A stretch of DNA of 64,000 bases from Planctomycetia bacterium (GCA_015075005.1 JABTVC010000003.1:62001-126000), one strand, 5' to 3'. Counted from the first letter of the stretch, positions 42,731 through 52,573 are shown. Numbers and translations: made by a program. The notes: generated from the letters alone by a model not told the origin.

Positions 42731-44524
42731 ATGACCTCAATATCCGAAAAAACATTGGCATCTTTTCACCAACAAGCATGCGATCTTTATGTTGGTAAAC
42801 TATTGGGCGGAAAATACAAAATAATAGAAAAAATTGCGGTTGGAGGCTGGAGTACTATATATAAAGCAAAGAGAAAATTGCTTACTCTTGATGATATTGT
42901 AGCCGTGAAAATATTGCATATAAATTTAAGTGATAATCCACAAGACATTAAGAGATTTTATAACGAAGCTGCTGCTATCTGTGAATTACGCCACCCCCAT
43001 GCAATTCATCTGTACGATTTTGACAGAGATGCAAACGGTACCATTTACATGGCCATGGAATTTGTTCGTGGTAAGAATTTAAAAGAAACGTTAAGGGACA
43101 TTGGGCCATGTAATGTGGCAAGAATGTTACACATCATCCTCCAGGTATGTGACGTAATTTCTGCAGCCCACAAACATCCAAAAAAGATCATACATCGGGA
43201 TATTACGCCTCAAAATATCATGTTGTCGAAAGCCGGAGAGTCGGGCGATTTTGTAAAAGTTTTAGATTTTGGAATAGCAAAACTCCGAACGCATGACAGT
43301 GTATCTCTGACCGGAAGCATTGTGGGTACCCCCCTGTATATGGCGCCAGAACAATGGAGAGGTGAATGTGACGAAAGGACAGATATCTATTCTTTGGGAA
43401 CAATTATGTATGAAATGTTAACGGGTGAGACTCCATTTAGCGGGGATCAAATTACATTGATGAATAAACACTTGAATGAAAAGCCTCCGCCTTTCCGGAA
43501 GATGCACCCAAAAATAGAGATTCCCAAATACATGGAGCACATTATTTTCGATTGTTTAGAAAAAAACAGGGATAGGAGACCCCAAACGGTAGACGAACTC
43601 AAATCGTTATTACAAAGTAGAAAAAGCAGCGCCAGATTGAGATTTACGAATTATTCTAAAAGTAGTATGTTTGGGATAATTCTCATCTTTCTGTCAATAC
43701 CGTTAGCGTTCTATACGTACCTTGTGTCAAAGGAACAGAAAGAAAATACTGCAATTCCGAACAGACTGGTTTCTTTTCCTGACGCACATAAAGACACTAC
43801 AGTATTTCAAGAAAATGATAATGATACCCTGCAAACGACTTGGGATAAAAGCTTCGAAAAAGTTTCAACTGGAGAGATAAATAAATATAATAAAATATAT
43901 AATACTATCCGTGGCAAGATGCCAATCTCAACCTCACATGCCGGTAACGATGGCAATTTTAAGCATATTGCCGATGTGGAAACGACCAACAGCAATAATT
44001 CTCCTGATAAAGTAATTGACAATATTCGGAAATATGACATTGTTAAGGACAGAAAAGAAACAATACAAGATATAAAGGAAATAGTAAAAAGTGAGATATC
44101 AGATTGGCTGCAGGAATATAAAAATGCCTTGGAAAGAGGAGATATTAAAACACTAAGGGAGATGGAACATATATCTACCGAAAGGGAGGAAAAGAAACTC
44201 CGGCAACATTACTTGTATGTTCGGGATGTTACTATATCTATCAAAAATGAGGTAATTGATTTAAGCGATGATCAAAGCCAGGCCACCATTAGCTTTGATA
44301 GAGCTGATGAGTGGACAGATGAGCGTAGTAACCGCCATAGCGAAGTTTTGCCAAGGATAACCAAAACACTTTGTAAAGAAGATGGTGTATGGAAGATTGC
44401 AAAAAGGAACAAGGAGTTATCCCGACGGGACATACTCCGTAAAAAGTACAAAGAGATGCTGGATAATATTACGATAAAATATGGTGGTTTTCGGGAACAA
44501 ATGAACGATCGTTTTAGGAAATAA
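42731..44524 (+). CDS. Membrane-anchored Ser/Thr protein kinase
   Basis: 597 residues. Kinase domain about 29-295: Gly loop VGGWST, K60 (VAVKIL), HRDITPQNIM (155-164), DFGIAK (179-184), APEQWRG. One membrane helix about 313-332 places the remaining ~260 residues in the periplasm. The C-terminal region (about 455-575) is NTF2/SnoaL-like (WLQEYKNALERGDIKTLREM, VWKIAKRNKEL), a known sensor-like extension. PknB-type signalling kinase; neighbours do not reveal a substrate. Confidence 0.9.
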   Translation: MTSISEKTLASFHQQACDLYVGKLLGGKYKIIEKIAVGGWSTIYKAKRKLLTLDDIVAVKILHINLSDNPQDIKRFYNEAAAICELRHPHAIHLYDFDRDANGTIYMAMEFVRGKNLKETLRDIGPCNVARMLHIILQVCDVISAAHKHPKKIIHRDITPQNIMLSKAGESGDFVKVLDFGIAKLRTHDSVSLTGSIVGTPLYMAPEQWRGECDERTDIYSLGTIMYEMLTGETPFSGDQITLMNKHLNEKPPPFRKMHPKIEIPKYMEHIIFDCLEKNRDRRPQTVDELKSLLQSRKSSARLRFTNYSKSSMFGIILIFLSIPLAFYTYLVSKEQKENTAIPNRLVSFPDAHKDTTVFQENDNDTLQTTWDKSFEKVSTGEINKYNKIYNTIRGKMPISTSHAGNDGNFKHIADVETTNSNNSPDKVIDNIRKYDIVKDRKETIQDIKEIVKSEISDWLQEYKNALERGDIKTLREMEHISTEREEKKLRQHYLYVRDVTISIKNEVIDLSDDQSQATISFDRADEWTDERSNRHSEVLPRITKTLCKEDGVWKIAKRNKELSRRDILRKKYKEMLDNITIKYGGFREQMNDRFRK

Positions 44525-44719
44525 ATTAGGGACAACAATCTAACCCCGTGGTTTTTGAGTGGAAGGTTTATGGTACATCCGCCTGCAGATAAATACCTTC
44601 ACCGCTTTTCCTGTGAACGATAGTTTTTTATGATTTTACAAGGTAAATCGCAATACGTAAGAATAAATTTTCCCTTGACTTTCAATAGTATTTAATGTCT
44701 ATTTGTAAATATATGTTTA

Positions 44720-44802
44720 TACACCGATAAAGGCAAACCCCGAGTGATCGGGGGGCGCAAAGGAAAGGGTCTTAAACTTACAGGGAAGTAGGGATAGAAA
44801 AG
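44720..44802 (+). promoter_or_regulatory. c-di-GMP-I (GEMM) riboswitch
   Basis: Matches the GEMM-I layout: AAAGGCAAACC, a P2 stem CCCCGA/TCGGGG closed by a GTGA (GNRA) tetraloop, GGCGCAAAGG, then a second stem with a TCTTAAACTT receptor-like segment and CAGGGAAGTAGGG. The consensus elements GCAAAC(C) and CGCAAAG flanking the GNRA hairpin are the ones used to recognise this class. A transcription terminator follows at once (44805-44867). Confidence 0.75.
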
Positions 44803-44804
44803 AT

Positions 44805-44867
44805 AGCCTTACTGCCGAAGATATGTTCTCCATTTAGTGAACGTCTTTGCAGTAAGGCTTTTTTTTT
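44805..44867 (+). terminator. Riboswitch-controlled intrinsic terminator
   Basis: AGCCTTACTGC (44805-44815) pairs perfectly with GCAGTAAGGCT (44849-44859), followed by a nine-base T run. It lies between the c-di-GMP aptamer and the start codon at 44885; its left arm (GATAGCC) can also pair with the aptamer's 5' side (AAGGC...), giving a plausible on/off switch. Confidence 0.88.
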
Positions 44868-44884
44868 CGAAAGGAGTTTATTTC

Positions 44885-45610
44885 ATGCGCGCAATGCTTT
44901 TCATAGCAACTGCCTGGTTCTTTGTTTTATTACCGGCATTTTCTTCTCCTTTAATCGGGAACGAGCAGTGGGTTTCCGAATCAGATCAGGGTATTTATGA
45001 ATTCGGCGAAAGAGTACTTCAGGATATAAATCATCCATATGATACAGAACTTTTGAGGGAGTGTATGGGATTTTATTTGGATAACCAGCAGTTTGACAGT
45101 CCGCAGGGAAGCTACACCAAGGCGATTCGCCTTGGTTATCAAATTGTTACTATTGATCGCAAAGACATCGAGACGTATACAACCACGGCCTGGTTGTTGT
45201 GGTCGAAATGGGTGTGCTGGGCTAAAAATCCAAATCGAATGCCCGATGGTGAGGGAAAAGCGGATGAAGCCATTGATCTTCTGAATTGGGGAAAACAGTG
45301 GAACCTGAAATCGGAGCGCTTTTATAAAGAATCCGCTGATACGATATGGCCGTTGGCGAAATATCACCGGACGGATCTTTACGATTTTGTGATTGAAAAC
45401 TATCGAAAAGCGGATCTTTTGGCGGGATCAAATGACCCGCTCAGAGTTCGAATCCGTTTAAATCTTGGTCATATCTACCGGCAAATTAACGAGAAAAAAC
45501 CTGCTATCTATTGGTATAAAAGGGTCATTGAGATTGCCCCCAACAATGAAGTTGCAATCCGTTATCTTGCACATTTGAAAAATGAACCTGATAGGAAAAC
45601 CCTCCAATAG
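44885..45610 (+). CDS. Secreted TPR-repeat protein under c-di-GMP control
   Basis: 241 residues from ATG 44885, after CGAAAGGAG; frames open upstream but run through the terminator. Signal peptide about 1-19 (MLFIATAWFFVLLPAFSS). The mature protein has tetratricopeptide-like helices, clearest at the C-terminus: RIRLNLGHIYRQINEKKPAI, YWYKRVIEIAPNNEVAIRYL. Likely a periplasmic assembly or docking protein. Its regulation by c-di-GMP suggests a role in the surface, adhesion or secretion lifestyle switch; that is inference. Confidence 0.82.
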   Translation: MRAMLFIATAWFFVLLPAFSSPLIGNEQWVSESDQGIYEFGERVLQDINHPYDTELLRECMGFYLDNQQFDSPQGSYTKAIRLGYQIVTIDRKDIETYTTTAWLLWSKWVCWAKNPNRMPDGEGKADEAIDLLNWGKQWNLKSERFYKESADTIWPLAKYHRTDLYDFVIENYRKADLLAGSNDPLRVRIRLNLGHIYRQINEKKPAIYWYKRVIEIAPNNEVAIRYLAHLKNEPDRKTLQ

Positions 45611-45860
45611 CGTGATTGAGTCATCATGGGGTGACGCCGGGTTTTCCCGACGATGATTGGACGGGGGTATTTTCTGTTTATTGTGGTTTGAAAGGTCTCG
45701 TTTTAACGGATCAAGATGAGGTGTACCCCATTGTCTAGGCAATTATTTGGTCGCGCAGAGTCACTGCCACCCGCATAGCGAGTGGCTTGATTAGCCCCAC
45801 AAGGGCATTATTACAGGTATCCCTTAAGCGAAAAAGGGATGGCGGAGGCAAAAGTATCCG
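45611..45860. other. Leader of the ABC transporter operon, structured but unassigned
   Basis: 250 bases with several short hairpins (GGGTGACGCCGGG, GCCACCCGCATAGCGAGTGGC at about 45769-45789, GCCCCACAAGGGC at about 45814-45826). The last is followed by a possible hairpin CCCTTAAGCGAAAAAGGG. Might be a regulated leader; no known riboswitch class is recognisable. Confidence 0.35.
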
Positions 45861-46742
45861 GTGGAAAATCAGAAAAACCCTGATGCTGCGCATCTGAAAA
45901 AAATCGTATTCAACATGAAGGAAAATATTTTCAAAAAACTCGTCTTTTACCCATGTGCAATTTTCGTTATTCTATGGAGCACATGTCCCTTCTTCTGGAT
46001 TTTGTTGACGTCTCTCAAGCCTGCCTCAGAAATTATGCAATTGCCACCTATAATCCCAGATACTTACATCATTGACGCATACAAAAATGTCCTTTTGAGA
46101 AGCAATTTCCCGCGTTATTTACTTAATAGTTTCATGGTCTCATTATCGACCGTATTGATTACGATACCTTTCTCACTCCTGGCAGCATACGGTATCTCCC
46201 GTTTCTCATTCCGGGGGAAGACCTTTATTTTATTTATGATTATTATCCTGTTTACCCTTCCTTCCATAAGCCTTGTTGCCGCCCTCTATAAGCTTTTTTA
46301 TACCCTTGGATGGATCAATTTGCCTATTTCTCTTGTATGTACTTATAGTGCCCACAATTTTCCATTGGCATTTTTCCTCCTGGTAAAATATATCGACAAA
46401 ATCCCCATTGAGATGGATAGTGCAGCCATCATCGATGGTTGCACGCGTCTTCAAACCTTACGATACATTATTACCCCGCTGTCGTTACCAGGTATAATTT
46501 CAACATCAATTCTTATCTTTATTTTCTGCTGGAATGAATTCCTTTTCGCCCTTACCTTTACCCTGGATGAATCAACACGAATGTCGTCGGTAGGGATAGC
46601 ACTATTTGAGGGCACCTATGAGATCCCCTGGGGAGATATTGCCGCTGCTTCTGTCATCGTAACCCTACCACTCCTTGTCTTTCTGGTATTCTTCCAAAAA
46701 TATATCGTTCAAGGATTAACAACGGGTGCGGTGAAAGAATGA
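45861..46742 (+). CDS. ABC sugar transporter permease (MalG type)
   Basis: 293 residues, GTG start. Six membrane helices; the EAA loop DSAAIIDGCTRLQTLRYIIT (about 192-211) contacts the ATPase. Belongs to the carbohydrate-uptake-1 family (MalG/UgpE). A decayed duplicate of parts of this gene is at 53158-53251. The ATPase gene follows with ATGA overlap. Confidence 0.9.
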   Translation: MENQKNPDAAHLKKIVFNMKENIFKKLVFYPCAIFVILWSTCPFFWILLTSLKPASEIMQLPPIIPDTYIIDAYKNVLLRSNFPRYLLNSFMVSLSTVLITIPFSLLAAYGISRFSFRGKTFILFMIIILFTLPSISLVAALYKLFYTLGWINLPISLVCTYSAHNFPLAFFLLVKYIDKIPIEMDSAAIIDGCTRLQTLRYIITPLSLPGIISTSILIFIFCWNEFLFALTFTLDESTRMSSVGIALFEGTYEIPWGDIAAASVIVTLPLLVFLVFFQKYIVQGLTTGAVKE

Positions 46743-47794
46743 GGATCAGACTGGAAGACATTACGAAGCGATACCGGAATACCATTGCCGTTAGCAATTT
46801 AAACTTAGATATACGTAGTGGCGAATTTCTGGTTGTGCTGGGATCCAGCGGTAGTGGAAAATCTACTGCATTAAATATGATTGCAGGTCTGGAAACACCT
46901 ACTTCAGGATGCATTTTATTTGACGAACTCATGGTGAATCAAATCCCACCCGGAAAAAGGGACGTTGCATTAGTCTTCCAGAATTATGCCTTATATCCGC
47001 ACATGAAGGTCTGCGACAATATTTCATTTCCCTTGAGAATCCGAAAAGAAAAAGATATACACCCGAAGGTTGTTAAGACGGCAGAAATGTTAGGGTTGCA
47101 TGACTTATTACAAAAGTATCCTAAAGAACTTTCCGGCGGCGAGAGACAGCGGGTAGCGCTGGCAAGGGCGCTTGTGCGGAATCCACAGGTCTTTCTGATG
47201 GACGAACCCCTGAGCAATCTTGATGCACGTCTTCGACTTTCAGCACGGGGAGAGTTAAAGAAGCTTCAAAGAGATCGCAACATAACGACTGTCTATGTTA
47301 CCCACGACCAGACTGAGGCACTTACCCTGGGAGATCGCATAGCCATCATGGATAAAGGCTGTTTACAACAGATTGGCACTCCTAATGAGATATACCAGAA
47401 ACCCCAAAATATCTTTGTTGCCAATTTTATTGGAACACCTCCGATGAATATGATCAACATAGAGCCGTGTGGAGATTGCTCCTTCGTTTCAGGAGAAACC
47501 ACATTTGAATTTCCCACCCCCTTGCCTGTAAAAACAAACTGTGTTTTCGGTATACGTCCTGAAAAACTTACCATAGTGCCTGCAAATACACCTTCTGCAA
47601 TAGAGGGTTTGATTGAATATATCGAATATTCAGGTCATGAAACAATAAACCATGTTAAAATTGCTCCAAACACAACCTGGTACGTAAAGGATACTGTTGA
47701 AAGAATAAAAGTAGGTGATCTGATAGGTTTGAAATTCTCTTCCGATGATATTCATTGGTTTGACCCGATAACACAAGCAAGGATAGAATTTTGA
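46739..47794 (+). CDS. ABC transporter ATPase (MalK/UgpC type)
   Basis: 351 residues. Walker A GSSGSGKST, Q loop FQNYALYPHM, signature LSGGERQRVALARAL, Walker B VFLMDEPLSNLDAR, switch His VTHDQ. The C-terminal ~115 residues are the OB-type regulatory domain of the MalK group (GTPPMNMINIEP, FGIRPEKL). Energises import with the permeases at 45861 and 49043. Overlaps the preceding and following genes by 4 bases. Confidence 0.93.
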   Translation: MRIRLEDITKRYRNTIAVSNLNLDIRSGEFLVVLGSSGSGKSTALNMIAGLETPTSGCILFDELMVNQIPPGKRDVALVFQNYALYPHMKVCDNISFPLRIRKEKDIHPKVVKTAEMLGLHDLLQKYPKELSGGERQRVALARALVRNPQVFLMDEPLSNLDARLRLSARGELKKLQRDRNITTVYVTHDQTEALTLGDRIAIMDKGCLQQIGTPNEIYQKPQNIFVANFIGTPPMNMINIEPCGDCSFVSGETTFEFPTPLPVKTNCVFGIRPEKLTIVPANTPSAIEGLIEYIEYSGHETINHVKIAPNTTWYVKDTVERIKVGDLIGLKFSSDDIHWFDPITQARIEF

Positions 47795-49062
47795 AAAAAC
47801 GAACAATCTTATTATTCGTTTATAGTTTACTTCTACTATGGATTATCCATTCATTTTTACGGGTAAAAAATGCTAATGAAGTTGTTTTTAGCATTGGAGC
47901 TGGAATTCATGAAATTAGATTTCTAAAGGAACTCGTCAATGAGTTTGAAGTGAAAAATCCCGATACGAAGGTTAGATTAAATATTCTACCCGCTCCTACA
48001 GATCAGCAGCACCATTATTACCTTACCACACTGGGATCAAAGACGGTAGATATTGACGTGATGAGAATTGATACGATCTGGATTGCAGAATTTGCGTCAG
48101 CACGCTGGTTAGAACCATTGGATTCCTTTATAAGCAGTGAGCAAAGAGCGTCTTTCATTCCAATAATTGAGAGAAACAATATATTTAGAAACAAACTGTA
48201 TGCTATCCCATGGAACGCTAATATCGGGATGTTGTATTACAGAAAAGATCTTTTGGATAAATATAACCTGAATCCTCCGGAGACATGGGAAGAACTTGTT
48301 GATACCTGTACAAAAATCTGTGCAAATGAACCAGTTTTCGGGTATCTCTGGCAGGGAAAACAATATGAAGGACTAGTCTGTAATTTCCTTGAATGTATTG
48401 GTAGTAATAATGGTGGAATTATCAGCAATAATGGAAGATTGATTGTTAATTCTGTACAAAATAAAATAGCTTTGGACCTTATGCACGATTTTATCTGGAA
48501 GTATCGGATATCACCACCAAACACCCATAGCGAACTTATGGAGGAATCATCAAGACATTTGTTTCAACAGTCTAAGGGGCTTTTTTTAAGAAATTGGACC
48601 TATGTATGGGATTTGTGTCAGGAAGATCCCGCATTGAAAGGAAAGATAGGGGTATCTCCGTTACCAAAATTTTCTCATGGAAATTCAACTGCGGTGTACG
48701 GAGGATGGCATCTGGCGATAAATGCATACTCCAGGAACAAGAAGCAGGCATGGCAGTTAGTTGACTTTTTAACCTCACCTGAAGTGCAAAAGGAATTAGC
48801 CATGAATTTGTCGTGGGCACCTACAAGATACGCACTCTATAATGACCCGGAACTCATACAGAAATTACCTTTTCTTCCAATCGTGGAAATGGTTCTGGAA
48901 AACGTTCTACTCAGGCCAAATCTTCCCTATTACCAATGGATCAGCGACGTCTTACAAAAATATGTTAACGAGGTATTATCTGATCAGATGGGCAGCGATG
49001 AGGCATTAAAGACCATTCACAAAGAACTCGAAGGAATGAGAAATGAATTCGCTGCGGACTAA
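47791..49062 (+). CDS. ABC extracellular solute-binding protein, family 1
   Basis: 423 residues, TTG start overlapping the ATPase stop. N-terminal hydrophobic stretch (LLFVYSLLLLWIIHSF) is a signal anchor without a lipobox. Family 1 sugar-binding features: FLKELVNEFEVKNPDTKVRL, YYLTTLGSKTVDIDVMRIDT, WNANIGMLYYRKDLLDKY, and TAVYGGWHLAINAYSRNKKQ. Likely binds an oligosaccharide or glycerophospho-compound; specificity unknown. Confidence 0.9.
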   Translation: MKKRTILLFVYSLLLLWIIHSFLRVKNANEVVFSIGAGIHEIRFLKELVNEFEVKNPDTKVRLNILPAPTDQQHHYYLTTLGSKTVDIDVMRIDTIWIAEFASARWLEPLDSFISSEQRASFIPIIERNNIFRNKLYAIPWNANIGMLYYRKDLLDKYNLNPPETWEELVDTCTKICANEPVFGYLWQGKQYEGLVCNFLECIGSNNGGIISNNGRLIVNSVQNKIALDLMHDFIWKYRISPPNTHSELMEESSRHLFQQSKGLFLRNWTYVWDLCQEDPALKGKIGVSPLPKFSHGNSTAVYGGWHLAINAYSRNKKQAWQLVDFLTSPEVQKELAMNLSWAPTRYALYNDPELIQKLPFLPIVEMVLENVLLRPNLPYYQWISDVLQKYVNEVLSDQMGSDEALKTIHKELEGMRNEFAAD

Positions 49063-49903
49063 ATTACCGTATCTATTTTTACTGCCCGGAGTAACGCTGG
49101 TAGTAGCATTTAATTTTGTTCCATTTATAAACACCCTTATAATTTCATTCAAAAATTCAAAACTGATTTTACCAGGAGAAACATGGACAGGATTTCATAA
49201 CTATCAGGTAATTTTGACTAATATTCGTTTTTGGCACTCACTTTTTATCACACTTTCATTCACCATCGTATCGATATGTCTGGAAGCTATCCTGGGTTTA
49301 TGTCTGGGACTTATGATGAACCTGCTATCTCCGGGAAAAAACATTTTAAGAATATGTATACTTATCCCATGGACGATCCCAACGGTAGTAACAGCCAAAA
49401 CATGGCAATGGATGTTTGATTATAATTTGGGCATCATAAATTATCTTTTAGAAGTCTTAGGAATAATAAGAATCAATTGGCTCGGAAATTCATTTTTAGC
49501 CTTCTTTTCTCTGGTCGTTGTAGATGTCTGGAAGACGGCCCCTTTTGTGGCGATCATTGTTTTAGCAGGCATTTCTGCCATCCCGCAAGAAATATATAAG
49601 GCGGCCATCGTTGACGGTACAAATGTCTGGCAGCGATTTCGTTTTATTACCTTACCGTTGATATTGCCCATTTTAGGTGTTGCTATTATCTTTCGCGCCA
49701 TCGACGCACTCAGGATATTTGACCTCGTATATGTACTTACTGGCGGAGGTCCGGGTGGTTCAACAGAGACCTTATCGGTGTATGCATACAAACTCTTCTT
49801 TTACAAGGGTGACTTTGGGCAGGGCGCTGCGACATCCTCAATAATCTTACTCCTGGTGGCAGGATTTGGTTATTTTTATACAAAAAAATCCTTCAGGGGT
49901 TGA
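49043..49903 (+). CDS. ABC sugar transporter permease (MalF/UgpA type)
   Basis: 286 residues, six membrane helices; EAA loop IYKAAIVDGTNVWQRFRFIT (about 191-210); typical end VYVLTGGGPGGSTETLSVYA. Overlaps the solute-binding gene by 20 bases. Completes the four-gene importer in the unusual order permease, ATPase, binding protein, permease. Confidence 0.92.
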   Translation: MNSLRTKLPYLFLLPGVTLVVAFNFVPFINTLIISFKNSKLILPGETWTGFHNYQVILTNIRFWHSLFITLSFTIVSICLEAILGLCLGLMMNLLSPGKNILRICILIPWTIPTVVTAKTWQWMFDYNLGIINYLLEVLGIIRINWLGNSFLAFFSLVVVDVWKTAPFVAIIVLAGISAIPQEIYKAAIVDGTNVWQRFRFITLPLILPILGVAIIFRAIDALRIFDLVYVLTGGGPGGSTETLSVYAYKLFFYKGDFGQGAATSSIILLLVAGFGYFYTKKSFRG

Positions 49904-50161
49904 TTTGAAGGTATTCAATGGTTTTATGTACAGAGTGTCAAATAATACCGTATAATTCTTTATTTTTCCGTGCAATAACACACTTAATATAAAGCATAAA
50001 AGGCCGGAAACAATTTAAATGATTATTGACTTCACTCAGCAAAACCATTTAAAATTGATTAAAAGTCCTGAGTTATTATCCGTGTGTTTTAATCTGAACA
50101 TGTGTGAAGATACTCACCGCGATTGGCAGCAGTTCCTTCGAATGAAATGAAAGGCTAGCAA

Positions 50162-51127
50162 ATGGAATTTAAAGATTATTATCAGATCCTCGGTGTTGCC
50201 GATACCGCCACACAGGATGAGATTAAGCGAGCCTACCGGCAACTTGCTCGCAAGCATCACCCCGATATCAGTAAAGAACCTACGGCATACGCGCGTTTCA
50301 AGGAAGTCACAGAGGCTTATGAGGCATTAAGTGACAAAGAAAAACGTGTTGCCTATGACCATCTTCGTCAGTCAGGTTACCATCAAGGCGATGAGTTCAA
50401 ACCCCCACCGGATTGGCAAGCGCAACAGGGGTTTAGCGACAGGGGTTTTTCAGCTGAAGATAGGGCCGACTTCAGTGACTTCTTCAGTAGTATTTTTGGT
50501 GGAGGATTTAAAACGGGACAGGGCCGTCGCCGGCAAAATTTCTACGGTTCAGATGACCCTGCCGCGGCAGACATTTACGCCGAAATCACCTTGCAATTAG
50601 TAGATGCTTACCAGGGAGGGGAGAAGCGTATCGTCTACCAGAGCCCGGAAGTTCAGCATAATGGTCAGATCGTCATGAAGAAGCACACCATTGATGTTTC
50701 TATTCCGGCAGGGGTTGTTGACGGGCAGCATTTGCGACTGAAAGGATTAGGCAGAGCGCGTGACAGTTCAGGGGGAAGGGGCCATCTTTACTTAGAGATC
50801 CATATTGCTCCCCATCCATTGTACGTCCTCGACGGCAAAAACGTCACCAAGAAAATGCCGGTTACTCCATGGGAGGCAGCACTTGGCGCAACGATAGACA
50901 CTACAACGCTGGGCGGTAAAGTTAAACTTACCATTCCGCCAGGCAGCCAGAGCGGCACAAAACTTCGCTTGAAAGGACGTGGTTTGCCCGGTAATCCCGC
51001 GGGCGACCAATTTGTTATTCTTCAATTGGTGAATCCTGCCACACTGGATCAAGCGACCGAAAAGTTGTATCAGCAACTTGCAGAAGTCTCTAATTTTAAT
51101 CCCAGGGCGTTACTGGAGGGAGATTAA
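50162..51127 (+). CDS. cbpA: DnaJ-family co-chaperone CbpA
   Basis: 321 residues. J domain 1-70 with HPD (HHPDIS), Gly/Phe-rich linker, and the two C-terminal substrate-binding domains (VSIPAGVVDGQHLRLKGLG; TIPPGSQSGTKLRLKGRGLP); no zinc-finger domain, as expected for CbpA. Stimulates DnaK. The last base pair of its TAA overlaps the cbpM start (TAATG). Confidence 0.94.
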   Translation: MEFKDYYQILGVADTATQDEIKRAYRQLARKHHPDISKEPTAYARFKEVTEAYEALSDKEKRVAYDHLRQSGYHQGDEFKPPPDWQAQQGFSDRGFSAEDRADFSDFFSSIFGGGFKTGQGRRRQNFYGSDDPAAADIYAEITLQLVDAYQGGEKRIVYQSPEVQHNGQIVMKKHTIDVSIPAGVVDGQHLRLKGLGRARDSSGGRGHLYLEIHIAPHPLYVLDGKNVTKKMPVTPWEAALGATIDTTTLGGKVKLTIPPGSQSGTKLRLKGRGLPGNPAGDQFVILQLVNPATLDQATEKLYQQLAEVSNFNPRALLEGD

Positions 51128-51441
51128 TGAGTATTCCTGTTATGAAAGAAGTAGAGCCGGTGAGCTATTACAGTATCGTTCAGGTTTGTACGGTTAATGC
51201 AGTAGAAAAATCCTTTGTCATCGAGCTGGTACAGCATGGGGTTGTTGATCCTGAGGGTGATTATAAAGAACCGGATCAATGGTGTTTCACCCAAACGCAG
51301 GTATCTTTGTGTAAACGGGCCGCAAATCTCTACTATGATTTGCAGGTCAATATTCCGGGGATTGGGTTGGCACTACAATTGTTGGATGAATTAGAGCAGC
51401 TCAGAGCTAAAGTCAAACTACTTGAAGACCCGTTAAAATAA
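51127..51441 (+). CDS. cbpM: Chaperone modulator CbpM
   Basis: 104 residues with MerR-like helix pattern (YYSIVQVCTVNAVEKSFVIE, then VVDPEG) and C-terminal coiled coil (LLDELEQLRAKVKLLED). CbpM binds the J domain of CbpA and inhibits it. Overlap with cbpA by one base supports the pair. Confidence 0.88.
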   Translation: MSIPVMKEVEPVSYYSIVQVCTVNAVEKSFVIELVQHGVVDPEGDYKEPDQWCFTQTQVSLCKRAANLYYDLQVNIPGIGLALQLLDELEQLRAKVKLLEDPLK

Positions 51442-51450
51442 CCTCTCATT

Positions 51451-51702
51451 TTAATGGATAAACAAGAGCGCCAACCTTATCAAACCAATTACCAAGAGTA
51501 TAATTCCTATGAATTTAGCTAACTTCTGAATAAAAATCAGCAATATGCCTAATCCAATTATTATAAATGGGCTGGCACCACTGATAAAACCACCTATTTG
51601 CTGAGGAATCGACATTGCTTTAGGAATTACTTCCTGCCCAAAAGCAACTTTCACTATAAGAGAATTTATAACGAATACGGTGATAAACAGACATCTCTTC
51701 AT
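51451..51702 (-). CDS. Small membrane protein with signal peptide
   Basis: 83 residues: signal peptide (MKRCLFITVFVINSLIVKVA, cut after FG), then two close membrane helices (PFIIIGLGILLIFIQKL and IGIILLVIGLIRLALLF). Function unknown. Convergent with cbpM. Confidence 0.55.
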   Translation of the reverse strand: MKRCLFITVFVINSLIVKVAFGQEVIPKAMSIPQQIGGFISGASPFIIIGLGILLIFIQKLAKFIGIILLVIGLIRLALLFIH

Positions 51703-51745
51703 AAGTATTTACCTTTAAATAGAAATAAAAAAGTTGACTACGAAT

Positions 51746-52573
51746 TTATTTATGTAACGTGGACTCCAAAGACATCTTTGTGTTTATTGCAGGATGGTGC
51801 TGTATATTCTTTGTCATACCTTGATTTGTGCCATGTAAAAGCATATGCTCTTTGCGTTGCATTGCCATAAAGGTAGTAAGAAAATAGACTGCGGAGTAAA
51901 TGATTATAATAGGTGATAATATATCCAAAAAAGGGGCTCCCACATGCAAGTCGTAATCAGATATTAATCCCAACATATTTGTTGCAAAGAGATTCCTTAT
52001 TATGAAGAATAAGTAAAGTATGAATGTAAAACGCCTGCTTGTGGAAAGGTATTTACAATAAGCATAGACGATTATTAGCGGTGAACATAATTTCATAATA
52101 TCGTTTAATGCATTTAAAACAGAGCATATACCTGTAGTATTCTCGATAAAAATAATCTCTAAGCCAATAGATAAAACATATCTTGAGAAAAGGTACATGC
52201 TGATAGCTATAACAACCGCAAAAAATATACTTCTTGATTTATGGATATAATCCTTTAATGGTCCGATGGGTAATAGTTTTTGATTCCTTATTTTAAATGT
52301 GCCAATATTCACACCTTTTGTATTGCTAGAAGTAATAAATAGATACGCTGCAGCAAGCACAATGACCATTATTATATCGCCACACATGTCAGGCATACTT
52401 GGCGCATGAATATCGTATTTATTAACAGGACTACCAGATTTGAGAATGTCAAAAAATATAAGGGCGTTGATGATGTTTCCTGCGACAAATCTTAAATTAA
52501 TCCCAATGAATGTCAGCAAGGCGCCAACGTGTAAGTTTTTTATCGTAGATTTAAATAGTATATTGTTGTTCAT
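51746..52573 (-). CDS. Multi-spanning membrane protein of unknown function
   Basis: 275 residues with about seven hydrophobic helices. Helices near 15-40, 65-85, 118-140, 155-170, 180-200 and 230-250. No motif I recognise; ends with a hydrophilic tail. AT-rich codon use compared with cbpA/cbpM suggests a different origin. Confidence 0.6.
   Translation of the reverse strand: MNNNILFKSTIKNLHVGALLTFIGINLRFVAGNIINALIFFDILKSGSPVNKYDIHAPSMPDMCGDIIMVIVLAAAYLFITSSNTKGVNIGTFKIRNQKLLPIGPLKDYIHKSRSIFFAVVIAISMYLFSRYVLSIGLEIIFIENTTGICSVLNALNDIMKLCSPLIIVYAYCKYLSTSRRFTFILYLFFIIRNLFATNMLGLISDYDLHVGAPFLDILSPIIIIYSAVYFLTTFMAMQRKEHMLLHGTNQGMTKNIQHHPAINTKMSLESTLHK

Noticed and set aside
44837-44884. Upstream start for the TPR protein
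   Set aside because: It would place the start codon inside the terminator hairpin; ATG 44885 has an AAGGAG site and a clean signal peptide.
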